A stretch of DNA of 64,000 bases from positions 1 through 64,000 of the forward strand of contig CAZPGY010000005.1 of NCBI GenBank assembly GCA_964586655.1, written 5' to 3'. Positions 17,907 to 26,413 of this stretch are shown here, in pieces. The position numbers and the translations under genes were made by a program. Positions within the stretch are counted from its first letter, which is position 1. Every line of letters starts with the position of its first letter. The notes under the pieces are model-generated. The model was given only the letters and a program-made list of their open reading frames with translations. It searched no databases and was not told the origin of the DNA. The stretch is from JAJYSO01 sp964586655. GTDB taxonomy: Bacteria > Bacteroidota > Bacteroidia > Flavobacteriales > Flavobacteriaceae.

Positions 17907-18902
17907 ATGATATGTATAAATGAATTGACACCGCTCAAGGAAAAACAATCCGGTTTTTCTGCTGCTTTTTCTTCAAAAAGGAGAGGGTTTTATGATCGTC
18001 GGATGAAAGTGACCCACAACCGCTGTTCGGGTACTGCGCAAATCATTGGAGTAGATAAAATTAGTTTAAACGAGCTTGAAGTAGTGCTGGAAGAAGAGAA
18101 AACGCTACACTTTGAAGTCCGGGAAGACTGTGTGCTTTTGGTTTTTGTGTTTGAAGGAGCTTTTATGGCATCTTCAACATTTTTTAAACAATTGTGTTGG
18201 ACTCCGGGGGCACACAATGCGGCTGTAATGCCTTGCGGGAAGGGAAAAGTGGAATGTAAACCCGGGAAATATAAGGTGTTTTACAGTACTATTCCACTCC
18301 CGTTTTTTAAATCTAATTTTTCTGAAATCCCTCATTCTTTCCAAAAGTTTCACGATGAGATGGAGCAAGGGAATTTTTCCCTATTGCGCAAGGAGAACGG
18401 AATTATTAATCACCGGATATACCGCATTGTTGAAGATATTTTTCATAAAGAATGCGAAGAAGGGGTCAAAAAGATTTTTATAAAAGCCAAGTTGTTCGAA
18501 TTGTTGTCCATACAACTGGAACAATTATGCACGGTTTGCTCTCCCGTTCCTCCGGTAAAAAAGGAAGATGCAGAGAAAATGTATCGGGTTCGAGATTTTA
18601 TCCTTGCTCATCTCAACGAGTATCATTCGTTAAAAAATCTGGCCAAGAGAGCAGGAACCAATGAATATACCCTGAAAAAGGAGTTTAAAGAACTTTTTGG
18701 AACCACTGTTTTTGAGTTTTGGCATGAGGTGAAAATGGAAAAAGCCCAAAAGCTGATTCAGGAAAATGAAAAAAGCATCAAACAGATTTCAGAAATCATA
18801 GGCTATAAAAATCCACAGCACTTCAGTACAGCCTTTAAAAAGGAGTTTGGAATGCCGCCCAGCGTACTAAGGAAAAACATGACTAAGAACAATATTAATT
18901 AA
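17907..18902 (+). CDS. AraC-family transcriptional regulator
   Basis: A 331-residue cytosolic regulator. The first 200 residues form a probable ligand-sensing domain that I do not recognise. Residues about 225-325 are the AraC double helix-turn-helix, with FILAHLNEYHSLKNLAKRAG and the family signature IGYKNPQHFSTAFKKEFGMPPSVLRK near the end (given here as its parts around residues 295-320). PchR-type AraC regulators control iron and siderophore uptake in other bacteria, which fits the neighbours. It is first in the operon, 11 bp before the DUF6607-like gene. The ATG at 17907 was kept although a later start, such as the ATG at 18003, would shorten the N terminus. Confidence 0.88.
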   Translation: MICINELTPLKEKQSGFSAAFSSKRRGFYDRRMKVTHNRCSGTAQIIGVDKISLNELEVVLEEEKTLHFEVREDCVLLVFVFEGAFMASSTFFKQLCWTPGAHNAAVMPCGKGKVECKPGKYKVFYSTIPLPFFKSNFSEIPHSFQKFHDEMEQGNFSLLRKENGIINHRIYRIVEDIFHKECEEGVKKIFIKAKLFELLSIQLEQLCTVCSPVPPVKKEDAEKMYRVRDFILAHLNEYHSLKNLAKRAGTNEYTLKKEFKELFGTTVFEFWHEVKMEKAQKLIQENEKSIKQISEIIGYKNPQHFSTAFKKEFGMPPSVLRKNMTKNNIN

Positions 18903-18913
18903 AACCAGAAATA

Positions 18914-19822
18914 ATGAATACACAGATCGACACTCCTGTATCCACAGAAAAAGGAGCCCAAACAACTAAAGAATTAGAACGCGAGCTCATCAAATCTATG
19001 CAAGGAAATTATCGGGTGAGTTTTAAATTTGCCGAGACCTTTGCTCCGGACAAAGATTATGCTTATCACGATCGCCATTTTTCTTCGGCCAAGGAAGTGG
19101 TATTATTGCTTGAAGACCGCGAAGATAAAATTTCTTTACAGCACATTTTGTATGTCGGGAAACACTTGATTAAACACTGGCGACAGGATTGGCATTATGA
19201 AAATCGTGAACTTCTACAGCTGGTGAAAGATCACGATTGGAAGAAAATAACACTTACTCCTGAGCAAGCCAAAGGCACTTGGACGCAAAAAGTGTATCAA
19301 GTTGATGATGCCCCCCGCTATGAAGGATACGGCACATGGGTGCATGTAGACGGGCGTCATTACTGGGAAAGTACTGCAGATGCCGCACTGCCAAGACGAG
19401 AAATCTCTACCGAAGGACGCACCGATTACAACATACTGAGACGTCATTCTCATATCGAAATCTTTGAGGATGGACACTGGATACTCGAGCAGGATAACGA
19501 AAAAATCAGACGTGATCCCGATTTGAGCGAAACCTTGATCTGTAAAGAAAAAGGTATGGAAACCTTGGAACCTAAAAACTATGACGCTTCGAAAGTAAAG
19601 GACTTTTGGAACGATCAAAAAGCATTTTGGGCGAATGTCCGTGAAGTTTGGGCCGAAATAAGAGCCCATCAAGACCGTATCAACATTCCTAAAGACGAAG
19701 ATCTTTATACGGCACAATTTGAATTGGCAAAACAGTTTTCCGGAGAAGCCTACGTGGCAGAAAAAGCAGACAAGGCCATTCGTGAATTATTGGCAAAACA
19801 CGTGGAGGACTTTGCCGGATGA
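18914..19822 (+). CDS. DUF6607-like protein of the haem locus, function unknown
   Basis: A 302-residue protein that resembles the uncharacterised DUF6607 family, recognised by the N-terminal pattern ELIKSMQGNYRVSFKFAETFAPDKDY with the conserved FxFAETFxPDKxY core (given in parts). It has no signal peptide or membrane helix, so it should be cytosolic. It is rich in Trp, His and Tyr, for example LIKHWRQDWHYENREL, WVHVDGRHYWES and ILRRHSHIEIFEDGHWILE. It lies between the AraC regulator and the haem ABC importer, so a role in haem handling or iron release after import is plausible but unproven. No known haem oxygenase motif was recognised. The family match is from memory and moderate. Confidence 0.75.
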   Translation: MNTQIDTPVSTEKGAQTTKELERELIKSMQGNYRVSFKFAETFAPDKDYAYHDRHFSSAKEVVLLLEDREDKISLQHILYVGKHLIKHWRQDWHYENRELLQLVKDHDWKKITLTPEQAKGTWTQKVYQVDDAPRYEGYGTWVHVDGRHYWESTADAALPRREISTEGRTDYNILRRHSHIEIFEDGHWILEQDNEKIRRDPDLSETLICKEKGMETLEPKNYDASKVKDFWNDQKAFWANVREVWAEIRAHQDRINIPKDEDLYTAQFELAKQFSGEAYVAEKADKAIRELLAKHVEDFAG

Positions 19823-19885
19823 TCATCGCTGTTTTGCATAGCATAAAGCAACGAATGAGTACTTGCTGATACCAAACGGATTCTT

Positions 19886-19918
19886 GGAGCTCTCTTTCAG
19901 TAATTAGGGCGGAGCTCC
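19886..19918 (+). repeat. Intercistronic hairpin between DUF6607-like gene and hmuT
   Basis: GGAGCTC (19886-19892) and GAGCTCC (19912-19918) are exact complements enclosing 19 bases, inside the 150-bp gap of an otherwise tight operon. There is no T-run after it, so it may be an mRNA-processing or stability element, not a terminator. Confidence 0.5.
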
Positions 19919-19973
19919 TATTCTTATTCGTGAATTTCTGCGGGTCGATTAATCGAAAATTCAACTTAATAAA

Positions 19974-20861
19974 ATGACGATGAACAAAAATGTAAAAATG
20001 ATCCTTTCTCTTGTTTTATTGGCCTTGTTTTTTGCCGGTTGTCAAAACCATAACAAGCAATCAGAGAAAGATCAAGAAACAAGTGCAACACCAGAGCGCA
20101 TTATTTCTCTGGACGGCGCCATAACCGCTATAATTGCCGATTTAGGTCGAGCCGATGAGCTGGTCGGACGGGACGTGACCAGTACCTATCCGTCAAAAAT
20201 AACAGATACAATTAAAGATCTCGGGCATGTTCGCTCTTTGAGTATGGAGGCTATTATGGCCTTGCATCCCACTTTAATTTTGGCGTCATCGGGAGATATG
20301 AATCCTAAATTGGCCCAGAAAATTGAAGATTCCGGAATTCAATTTAAATTATTTGAACAGGAATATTCAATAGCGGGTACAAAAAACCTCATTAAAGAAG
20401 TGGCTGATTTTATTGGAAGCAGCTCTACCATCCAACCGCTATTGGATAAAATAGACAAGGAGTTGGCGCAAGTAAAAACCTTTGAAAATAAACCCAAAGT
20501 CTTGTTTATTTACGCTCGAGGCGCCGGAACCATGATGGTTGCGGGGCAGGGAACTTCCATGGGAAAAATGATCAGCCTTGCCGGTGGGATTAACGCGGCA
20601 GCAGCCCTTGACAATTTTAAACCCCTAACCACCGAAGCCTTGCTCAATATCAATCCGGATGTTATTTTGCTGTTTCATTCGGGTCTTGAAAGTTTGGGCG
20701 GAATTGAAGGATTGTTAAAAGTCCCCGGAGTGATGGAAACCAATGCGGGACAAAACAGAGCTGTAATTACCATGAAAGGCGGATTGATTTCTAATTTTGG
20801 TCCTCGAGTGGGAAAAGCGGCACATCAACTGAACCGTTTGCTGTCAAAATATGCAAAATAA
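19974..20861 (+). CDS. hmuT: Haem ABC transporter substrate-binding lipoprotein (HmuT-like)
   Basis: A 295-residue class III periplasmic binding protein. The signal peptide ends in the lipobox FFAGCQ. The family blocks RIISLDGAITAIIADLG at about 43, DVTSTYPSKITDTIKDLGHV and especially YARGAGTMMVAGQGTSMGKM near residue 180 are typical of haemin-binding HmuT/ChuT proteins. It would pass haem to the HmuUV importer. A second ATG at 19983 (MNKNVKM) is an equally good start. The stop overlaps the permease gene by 11 bp, indicating translational coupling. Confidence 0.92.
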   Translation: MTMNKNVKMILSLVLLALFFAGCQNHNKQSEKDQETSATPERIISLDGAITAIIADLGRADELVGRDVTSTYPSKITDTIKDLGHVRSLSMEAIMALHPTLILASSGDMNPKLAQKIEDSGIQFKLFEQEYSIAGTKNLIKEVADFIGSSSTIQPLLDKIDKELAQVKTFENKPKVLFIYARGAGTMMVAGQGTSMGKMISLAGGINAAAALDNFKPLTTEALLNINPDVILLFHSGLESLGGIEGLLKVPGVMETNAGQNRAVITMKGGLISNFGPRVGKAAHQLNRLLSKYAK

Positions 20862-21882
20862 ACTGCCGCTTTATCTCTTTGTAAGCCTCTTGTTGTTGCT
20901 CGTTGTAGTGACTGTAGCTTTATACCTTGGCGTGTATGACTTTCAAAGTGATTCTCTTTGGCAAGTGCTTAAAAATGGGATTTTTGGCGGGCAACTCGAT
21001 TCAGGGGATTACTATGTGCTTTTTCAACTGCGTTTACCGCGTATTGTCATGGCCATTTTAATAGGGAGTGGCCTGGCCGTTTCCGGAACCTGTTTACAAG
21101 GCATGTTTAAAAACCCGTTGGCTACGCCCAACTTGATTGGCGTTACTTCCGGCGCTTCTTTGTTTGCCGCTGTCGCTATTGTTTTAGGAAGCAGCATTCG
21201 CGCTGTTCTCCCCGAAGTATTGCATTATTCTTTGATCAGTATCATGGCTTTTTTGGGCGCGGTGATTACGATGGCGTTTGTGTATCGCATGTCTACCACG
21301 AGAGGGCGCACCAATGTGGTGGTCATGTTACTGGCCGGGGTGGCCATTGCTGCTTTGGCCGGAGCGGTTACAGGCTTGCTTACCTATCTTACAGAAGAGG
21401 AGGAACTGCGGGATTTGACTTTTTGGATGCTCGGAAGCCTTGGTGGTGCCAATTGGATGAAAAATGCCATCTTGGCGGTGGTCATCGTGGTCGCTTATTT
21501 TTTCTTGATTAATAAAGGTAAATCTCTGAATGCTATGATGCTCGGAGAGCAAGATGCCGCACACCTTGGAATCTCGGTAGAAAGTATAAAACGACAGATT
21601 ATCGTCTTAACCGCCCTGATTGTTGGTGCCAGTGTGGCTTTTGCCGGAGCCATCGGGTTTGTGGGGCTTATCGTTCCTTATATTTTGAGGCTTATTTTTA
21701 AATCGGATTATCATATTATTCTCCCGCTCTCTGCTGTCGTGGGCAGTATTTTACTGTTGTGTGCCGACACCTTCAGCCGTACCATTGTAGCGCCTTCCGA
21801 AATGCCGATTGGAGTGGTCACCGCTTTTATAGGGGCACCGATTTTTATTGCGATACTGATTCGATTTAAACAATCGCTATGA
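20851..21882 (+). CDS. hmuU: Haem/iron ABC transporter permease (HmuU-like, FecCD family)
   Basis: A 343-residue inner-membrane permease with about ten helices. Family hallmarks are FQLRLPRIVMAILIGSGLAVSG near 65-85, QGMFKNPLATPNLIGVTSGAS near 88-108 (read in parts), and the cytosolic loop AHLGISVESIKRQ. The late segment GFVGLIVPYILRLIF is also typical. BtuC/FecCD permeases form dimers with an ATPase to import haem, siderophores or cobalamin. The HmuT partner, with which it overlaps, points to haem. It is followed by the ATPase gene after about 100 bp. Confidence 0.93.
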   Translation: MQNKLPLYLFVSLLLLLVVVTVALYLGVYDFQSDSLWQVLKNGIFGGQLDSGDYYVLFQLRLPRIVMAILIGSGLAVSGTCLQGMFKNPLATPNLIGVTSGASLFAAVAIVLGSSIRAVLPEVLHYSLISIMAFLGAVITMAFVYRMSTTRGRTNVVVMLLAGVAIAALAGAVTGLLTYLTEEEELRDLTFWMLGSLGGANWMKNAILAVVIVVAYFFLINKGKSLNAMMLGEQDAAHLGISVESIKRQIIVLTALIVGASVAFAGAIGFVGLIVPYILRLIFKSDYHIILPLSAVVGSILLLCADTFSRTIVAPSEMPIGVVTAFIGAPIFIAILIRFKQSL

Positions 21883-21985
21883 TTAATTTTACTTTTAGAG
21901 ATTTGAAATTTAAATATTGGATTATTTTGTAGATCCAATTGGTATAAAATGGATTTGGCATGAAACCTTCAAAATTAAAAATGTT

Positions 21986-22789
21986 ATGATTACCGCTAAA
22001 AAATTGTCCTTTGCTCATCGTGATTTCCAGATCCTCAAAGGAATTGACGTTTCGATAAAGCCGGGAGAACTGCTGATTATCATCGGTCCCAACGGAGCCG
22101 GTAAATCTACTTTGTTGAGCATGTTGGCTAATGAAAATGCGGGAAAAGAAGATGTAATTTATTTTAAACAGAAAAAATTTGAGGAGTGGAATCCGCGCAT
22201 TTTGGCTCGACATAAAGCCAAATTCTCACAAGAACACAATGCCGATATCGGGCTGGCCGTAAAGGATATTGTCCTGATGGGGCGTTATCCTTATTTTAAA
22301 TCCGTGCCCCATCAAACCGATTGGCAGGCGGTGAATCAAATGATGAATAAAACGGAGGTGTTTGAGCTAAAAGACCGCAAGTACAATTCTTTGTCCGGCG
22401 GCGAAAAACAACGGGTGCATTTGGCACGGGTTCTGGCGCAATTGCAGAATGAAGTGAGCCCTAAACTGGCCTTTTTTGACGAACCCTTGAACAATTTGGA
22501 TATCAAATATCAGTATCAAATTTTAAATACCGTTCAAGAGTTTACCCGACAAGGAAATTCGGCAATATTGGTTTTGCATGATTTGAATCTCACCGCTGAA
22601 TTTGCCGATAAAGTGTTATTGCTCAAAAAAGGAAAAGCCGTTAAATACGGAGTGCCGGAAGATATTTTTACCGAAGAAATCATTAAAAAAGCCTATGATT
22701 TCCCCTGCGCTGTATGCGCCAATCCTGTAACCCGGTGCCCCATGATTATTTTTGGAAATGCGGTAAAAGAATGCCCGGTTGTGAATTGA
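21986..22789 (+). CDS. hmuV: Haem ABC transporter ATP-binding protein (HmuV-like) with a cysteine-rich tail
   Basis: A 267-residue ABC ATPase. Walker A GPNGAGKST is at about 34-42, the signature LSGGEKQR at about 138, Walker B LAFFDEP follows, and the D-loop is NNLD. A TTG start at 21917 would add 23 residues unlike the family, so I chose the ATG at 21986. The EHNADIGLAVKDIVLMGRYPYF segment (in parts) is typical of haem and siderophore ATPases. The last 30 residues contain four cysteines (PCAVCAN, TRCPM, KECPV), unusual for HmuV. Context with HmuT and HmuU makes haem import likely. Confidence 0.92.
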   Translation: MITAKKLSFAHRDFQILKGIDVSIKPGELLIIIGPNGAGKSTLLSMLANENAGKEDVIYFKQKKFEEWNPRILARHKAKFSQEHNADIGLAVKDIVLMGRYPYFKSVPHQTDWQAVNQMMNKTEVFELKDRKYNSLSGGEKQRVHLARVLAQLQNEVSPKLAFFDEPLNNLDIKYQYQILNTVQEFTRQGNSAILVLHDLNLTAEFADKVLLLKKGKAVKYGVPEDIFTEEIIKKAYDFPCAVCANPVTRCPMIIFGNAVKECPVVN

Positions 22790-22817
22790 TCGTATAAATC
22801 TCAAATAAAAAATTAGC

Positions 22818-22825
22818 TATTTTTG
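22818..22825 (+). promoter_or_regulatory. Possible internal promoter before the ChaN-like gene
   Basis: TATTTTTG lies 5 bp before the start codon, an exact TAnnTTTG match without a well-placed -33 TTG. If used, the message would be nearly leaderless. Confidence 0.3.
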
Positions 22826-22829
22826 CCCT

Positions 22830-23714
22830 ATGAAAAAATTATTTGGACTTCTGTTGATATTGTTTAGCTGTTTTAATTTGCAGGCGCAAACGCTTAACGC
22901 TTATCAAATCTATAACAAAGCCGGTGAAAAAGTTAGTTTTGCTCAGATGATTGATCGACTCAGTGAGCAAGAAGTGATTTTGTTTGGCGAATTACACAAC
23001 AATGCCATCATTCACTGGCTGGAATTAAGAGTCGAGAAAGCCCTGTATCAAAGAGTAGGAAATCGATTGGTTATAGGTGCTGAAATGTTTGAACGAGATA
23101 ATCAACAAGCACTCAATTCCTATTTGTCGAGCGATTTTAATGGCGAACAGCTCAAAGATTCGGCGCGTTTGTGGGCCAATTTTAAAACTGATTATAAGCC
23201 TTTGCTCGATTTTGCCCGAGACAGCGGTTTGACTTTTATTGCAACGAATGTTCCGCGTCGTTATGCCCGAATGGTAGCGCATCACGGGATGGACACCTTA
23301 AGGGAATTGCCCAAAGAAGACCGCTTCTATATTGCCGAAATTCCTATTAAAATTGACATGAAAACGCCCGGTTATAAGGAAATGAAAGGGATTTTTAAAA
23401 AACACGATATGAAGGATGCCGAGATCATGAATTTCATCAGCGCCCAAGCGGTAAAGGATGCTACCATGGCCGAGTCTATCCTTCAACACCAAAAACGGAA
23501 ACAACTTTTTCTACATTTTAACGGAAACTATCATAGCAAGGCTTACGGTGGCATTTACTGGTATTTGAAAAAACGTAAAAACTGGTTAGAAAATCTGAAA
23601 ATTGCCGTAATCACCGTGACAGCTTCGACTCAAAAAGATTTACCGCTCCCCAAAGAACTTGTCCCCACAGATTTTATTATTGTGGTTCCTGCCGATATGA
23701 CCAAAACTTATTGA
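22830..23714 (+). CDS. ChaN-family haem-binding protein
   Basis: A 294-residue exported protein with a signal peptide ending LQAQ. The ChaN/Tiki-like fold is indicated by VILFGELHNNAIIHWLEL near residue 50, GAEMFERDNQQAL, FISAQAVKDATMAESI near 205 and HFNGNYHSKAYGGIYWYL. ChaN-type proteins bind haem and are iron-regulated in other bacteria. The last gene of the haem import cluster, 40 bp after HmuV, it probably stores or passes haem in the periplasm. There is no lipobox cysteine after the signal peptide, so it may be soluble. Convergent with the thioesterase gene. Confidence 0.88.
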   Translation: MKKLFGLLLILFSCFNLQAQTLNAYQIYNKAGEKVSFAQMIDRLSEQEVILFGELHNNAIIHWLELRVEKALYQRVGNRLVIGAEMFERDNQQALNSYLSSDFNGEQLKDSARLWANFKTDYKPLLDFARDSGLTFIATNVPRRYARMVAHHGMDTLRELPKEDRFYIAEIPIKIDMKTPGYKEMKGIFKKHDMKDAEIMNFISAQAVKDATMAESILQHQKRKQLFLHFNGNYHSKAYGGIYWYLKKRKNWLENLKIAVITVTASTQKDLPLPKELVPTDFIIVVPADMTKTY

Positions 23715-23720
23715 GTGGGT

Positions 23721-24533
23721 TTATGATTTTGGATTTGGCATTTTCCTAAGGGTCAAAATCTGCTCGGCATGGCCAAAACTTCCTTTCTCATCATGCAAGA
23801 CAGCGCTGGTCAGTCCAATGCCATCGACGCCAAATTGCTGCTGTACATCCATGCCCAGCCAGGTTCCCTCCGGCATGCGGTATAAATGAAGCTGAAGGTC
23901 TAAATTGGGAAACATATAGTCAAACTCTTCCCGGCGTACGACTACTCCATTCATCGTATCGACCAAACCCATTAATTTGACAAAAGCACTGGGAGTTTGC
24001 CCTTCCACCATGGCTAAAGGACTGGAAATCCACACCTGTCCCTTGCCCGGCCGATGCTTTCCCTTTTTGATGTGCTGAGAAATGGATTGGATATAGCCCC
24101 CTCCCCAAATGCTCATGCCGTTCCAATAAGGCAAATCGGCTGCTTTTGGCATGGAAGCATCTTCTATTCCCTTTACGGGGCGAGTGTCTTCTGTGAGCAT
24201 TCGCCAAGCACGGGCTACAATACAAATCCGGCCATTAGCTTCAAACTTAGACTCTATCAATTCAATGGTGCGCCCCGGACGTATGCATTGGGTCGTAATT
24301 TTAAAATCTGTCAGGTAGATCATTCCGTAAATGTCTAAACTGATGCGTCCGAAACGCATGTCTTCACGAATTTGGAAGCGTTCCAATTCGGCGCAAATGA
24401 CGCCGGTAGCCGGCCCCATGTGTTGCTCTTTTTCATTCCAAGCCCCTTGTGCATGCTTTGATGGGCGATAATAGGCCACCTGCTTTCCGCCTTCTAATTC
24501 CTCCCTTTTTAATAGCTGATAATAAGCCGCCAT
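23721..24533 (-). CDS. Acyl-CoA thioesterase-like protein (double hot-dog, TesB-like)
   Basis: A 270-residue cytosolic protein with two hot-dog-like halves. The first covers about 30-130, with HMGPATGVICAELERF and TDFKITTQCIRPGRTIELIE. The second covers about 150-265 and ends GIGLTSAVLHDEKGSFGHAEQILTLR (read in parts), a typical thioesterase closing segment. These enzymes hydrolyse acyl-CoA thioesters, and the true substrate is unknown. The gene stands alone, convergent with the ChaN-like gene by 6 bp. Family assignment good, substrate open. Confidence 0.8.
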   Translation of the reverse strand: MAAYYQLLKREELEGGKQVAYYRPSKHAQGAWNEKEQHMGPATGVICAELERFQIREDMRFGRISLDIYGMIYLTDFKITTQCIRPGRTIELIESKFEANGRICIVARAWRMLTEDTRPVKGIEDASMPKAADLPYWNGMSIWGGGYIQSISQHIKKGKHRPGKGQVWISSPLAMVEGQTPSAFVKLMGLVDTMNGVVVRREEFDYMFPNLDLQLHLYRMPEGTWLGMDVQQQFGVDGIGLTSAVLHDEKGSFGHAEQILTLRKMPNPKS

Positions 24534-24967
24534 ATCCGTTTAAAATTTTGGATAAAAATACATAAAATTTACGGGTTGTAAATTTTATCAAAAGGGGGAT
24601 GCGGTTTTTGCTTAACGAGTAAATCGTGTACGCGATTCACAAGCGCAGCCTATGATTAAATCGATAACTCATTAATCGATTCGCTATTAAAGAAAAAAAA
24701 ATGGCTGAAGAAGTGTAAATTCGGATAAAATGGTCTTTAATTTAAAAAGTATGATGTAGCTTTGTTCTATTGCTACTTGTAAACATAATAGAGGTCATTT
24801 ATAAACCGGATTGAGAGTGGAAATATTTATAGCTGATTTTTGTGAAAATGTCTGTTTTCTCATTCTGCAGAAAAAGTGACAGCTGAGGTGGTTTCCCCCT
24901 CTAAAATGGCGAATTCCCTCTGTTTTAATTTGTCGGAGTAGCACTAAATTCATAAAATTAAATACTC
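24534..24967. other. Intergenic region before the DUF2249 gene
   Basis: 434 bp, AT-rich, between divergent genes. A TAGCTTTG box at 24757-24764 on the plus strand fits TAnnTTTG but is 200 bp from the next start codon. I see no gene, terminator or convincing palindrome. Confidence 0.45.
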
Positions 24968-25207
24968 ATGTCAAAAGAACCACAATTATTGGACGGCACT
25001 AAGATCGGTCCTCATGAAAACAAGCACCAAATCATTTTTAACCAATACGAGGCCTTGGAAAAAGGAGCGGCCTTTGTTTTAAGAAATGGTCACGATCCGG
25101 TGCCCCTGTATTATCAAATGACCAGTATTTATGGCGAAGGCACCTTTAGCTGGGAATACCAAAAGAAAGGACCGGATGTTTTTGAAATTCTGATTACCAA
25201 AAAATAA
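24968..25207 (+). CDS. DUF2249 domain small protein
   Basis: A 79-residue soluble protein with the DUF2249 pattern: ALEKGAAFVLRNGHDPVPLYYQM, then FSWEYQKKGPDVFEILITK (read in parts). The HDPxPLYYQ core is the family hallmark. DUF2249 proteins are small and often neighbour genes for nitrogen-oxide or oxygen-limited respiration, but their biochemistry is unknown. It is followed after 5 bp by a methyltransferase gene, so the two are co-transcribed. Start is the ATG at 24968. Confidence 0.82.
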   Translation: MSKEPQLLDGTKIGPHENKHQIIFNQYEALEKGAAFVLRNGHDPVPLYYQMTSIYGEGTFSWEYQKKGPDVFEILITKK

Positions 25208-25212
25208 GCGCC

Positions 25213-25797
25213 ATGCGCACTGATGATCCTGAATTTTGGAACTTGATGTTTTCACAGGAGGAATATGCTTTTGGGGAAAAGCCCAATTCATATTTAAAGG
25301 AAAAATTGAAAACGACGGTTCCCGGAAAGATATTACTTCCCGCAGAAGGCGAAGGGCGAAATGCCGTGTATTGCGCCACCAACGGTTGGGAAGTTTCGGC
25401 TTTTGACCTCAGCTATAAAGGGAAGGAAAAAGCAGAGGCTTTGGCGCATAAGCACAAGGTGGATATTGATTTCCAAGTGGGTGATTTGTCTGAAATGACT
25501 TATCCTAAATCTTCTTTTGATGCTTTAGGTCTTATTTTTGCTCACTTTATGCCCAATCAAAGAAGGGCCTATCACCGACAGTTGAGTCAATATGTAAAAT
25601 CCGGCGGAATTCTAATCCTGGAAGGCCATGCGAGAGCCGGAGACACGGTAGATATGCGTTTCGATCTGTCAGCATTGAAAACAGATTTTGAAGGCTTTAA
25701 ATTTTTTGAAGGCGAAACAAAGCTGGTAGAATTGCATGAAGGACAAATGATTAAAGGAAAGACCCGTGTAGTTCGACTCTTTGGCCAAAAGCTTTAA
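25213..25797 (+). CDS. Class I SAM-dependent methyltransferase
   Basis: A 194-residue Rossmann-fold methyltransferase. Motif I is ILLPAEGEGRNAVYCATNG near 38-56, where the usual acidic glycine-rich loop is kept. The acidic residue of motif II is in VSAFDLS, and motif post-II is DIDFQVGDLSEM. This resembles TehB/thiopurine-type enzymes that methylate small toxic acceptors such as tellurite or selenium compounds. The actual acceptor cannot be deduced. It is in an apparent operon with the DUF2249 gene. Confidence 0.82.
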   Translation: MRTDDPEFWNLMFSQEEYAFGEKPNSYLKEKLKTTVPGKILLPAEGEGRNAVYCATNGWEVSAFDLSYKGKEKAEALAHKHKVDIDFQVGDLSEMTYPKSSFDALGLIFAHFMPNQRRAYHRQLSQYVKSGGILILEGHARAGDTVDMRFDLSALKTDFEGFKFFEGETKLVELHEGQMIKGKTRVVRLFGQKL

Positions 25798-25963
25798 TCG
25801 ATTTTTGTTGAGCTTTTCGGAAGATAATGATGCTGATGACGGCTTTGGCTTTATGCAAATACAAGGTATCGAATTCCGCAGCTATAGAAGGCTGCGGCAA
25901 GGGGTTCGCAACACAGCAAACGCGAGAAGATAAAGTCAAACATTCATTTAATTATTCTTGTTT

Positions 25964-26413
25964 ATGAATCACCATCTGTTACTTGTCATTCACTTGATTT
26001 GCGCCACCATATGGGTTGGTGGGCATCTGTATTTGGTGGTGTCGATATTGCCCGGTGTGCTCAAAAGAAAAGATGCTAAGCGCTTGCTGTCTTTCGAAAA
26101 AAGCTTCGAACCCTTGGGTATTCCGGCTTTGTTATTGTTAGTGATTACCGGTTTGTGGATGGCAATTCAATTTGGGGTGGGCTTTACCGATTTACTGCAC
26201 TTTACAAACCCGATTGAGCGAACAATTTCACTTAAGCTGCTCCTACTAGCGGCCACGGTTTTGCTGGCCTTAAGTGCCCAAATCAGGGTGCTTCCCAAAC
26301 TGCGTAAAGCCCCCGATAGGCTTCCGGAAATGGCTTTACACGCTATTGGCGTTACCGCCTTGGGGATTGCCATGCTGGTTTTGGGTTCCTTTGTGCGTTA
26401 TGGCGGAATATAA
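25964..26413 (+). CDS. CopD-like four-helix membrane protein
   Basis: A 149-residue protein with four hydrophobic helices. The pattern HHLLLVIHLICATIWVGGHLYL at the N terminus and a late ALHAIGVTALGIAMLVLGSFVRYGG resemble the CopD/YqhA-type haem or copper membrane family (read in parts). Histidines at the ends of helices 1 and 4 could bind haem or metal. A TTG at 25958 would add two residues, but the ATG at 25964 is the better start. It follows the methyltransferase after 166 bp in the same direction. Family match moderate and function unknown. Confidence 0.7.
   Translation: MNHHLLLVIHLICATIWVGGHLYLVVSILPGVLKRKDAKRLLSFEKSFEPLGIPALLLLVITGLWMAIQFGVGFTDLLHFTNPIERTISLKLLLLAATVLLALSAQIRVLPKLRKAPDRLPEMALHAIGVTALGIAMLVLGSFVRYGGI

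Noticed and set aside
21917..21985. Longer N terminus for HmuV from a TTG codon
   Set aside because: The extra 23 residues do not resemble the family, and the ATG at 21986 gives the normal start just before the first strand.
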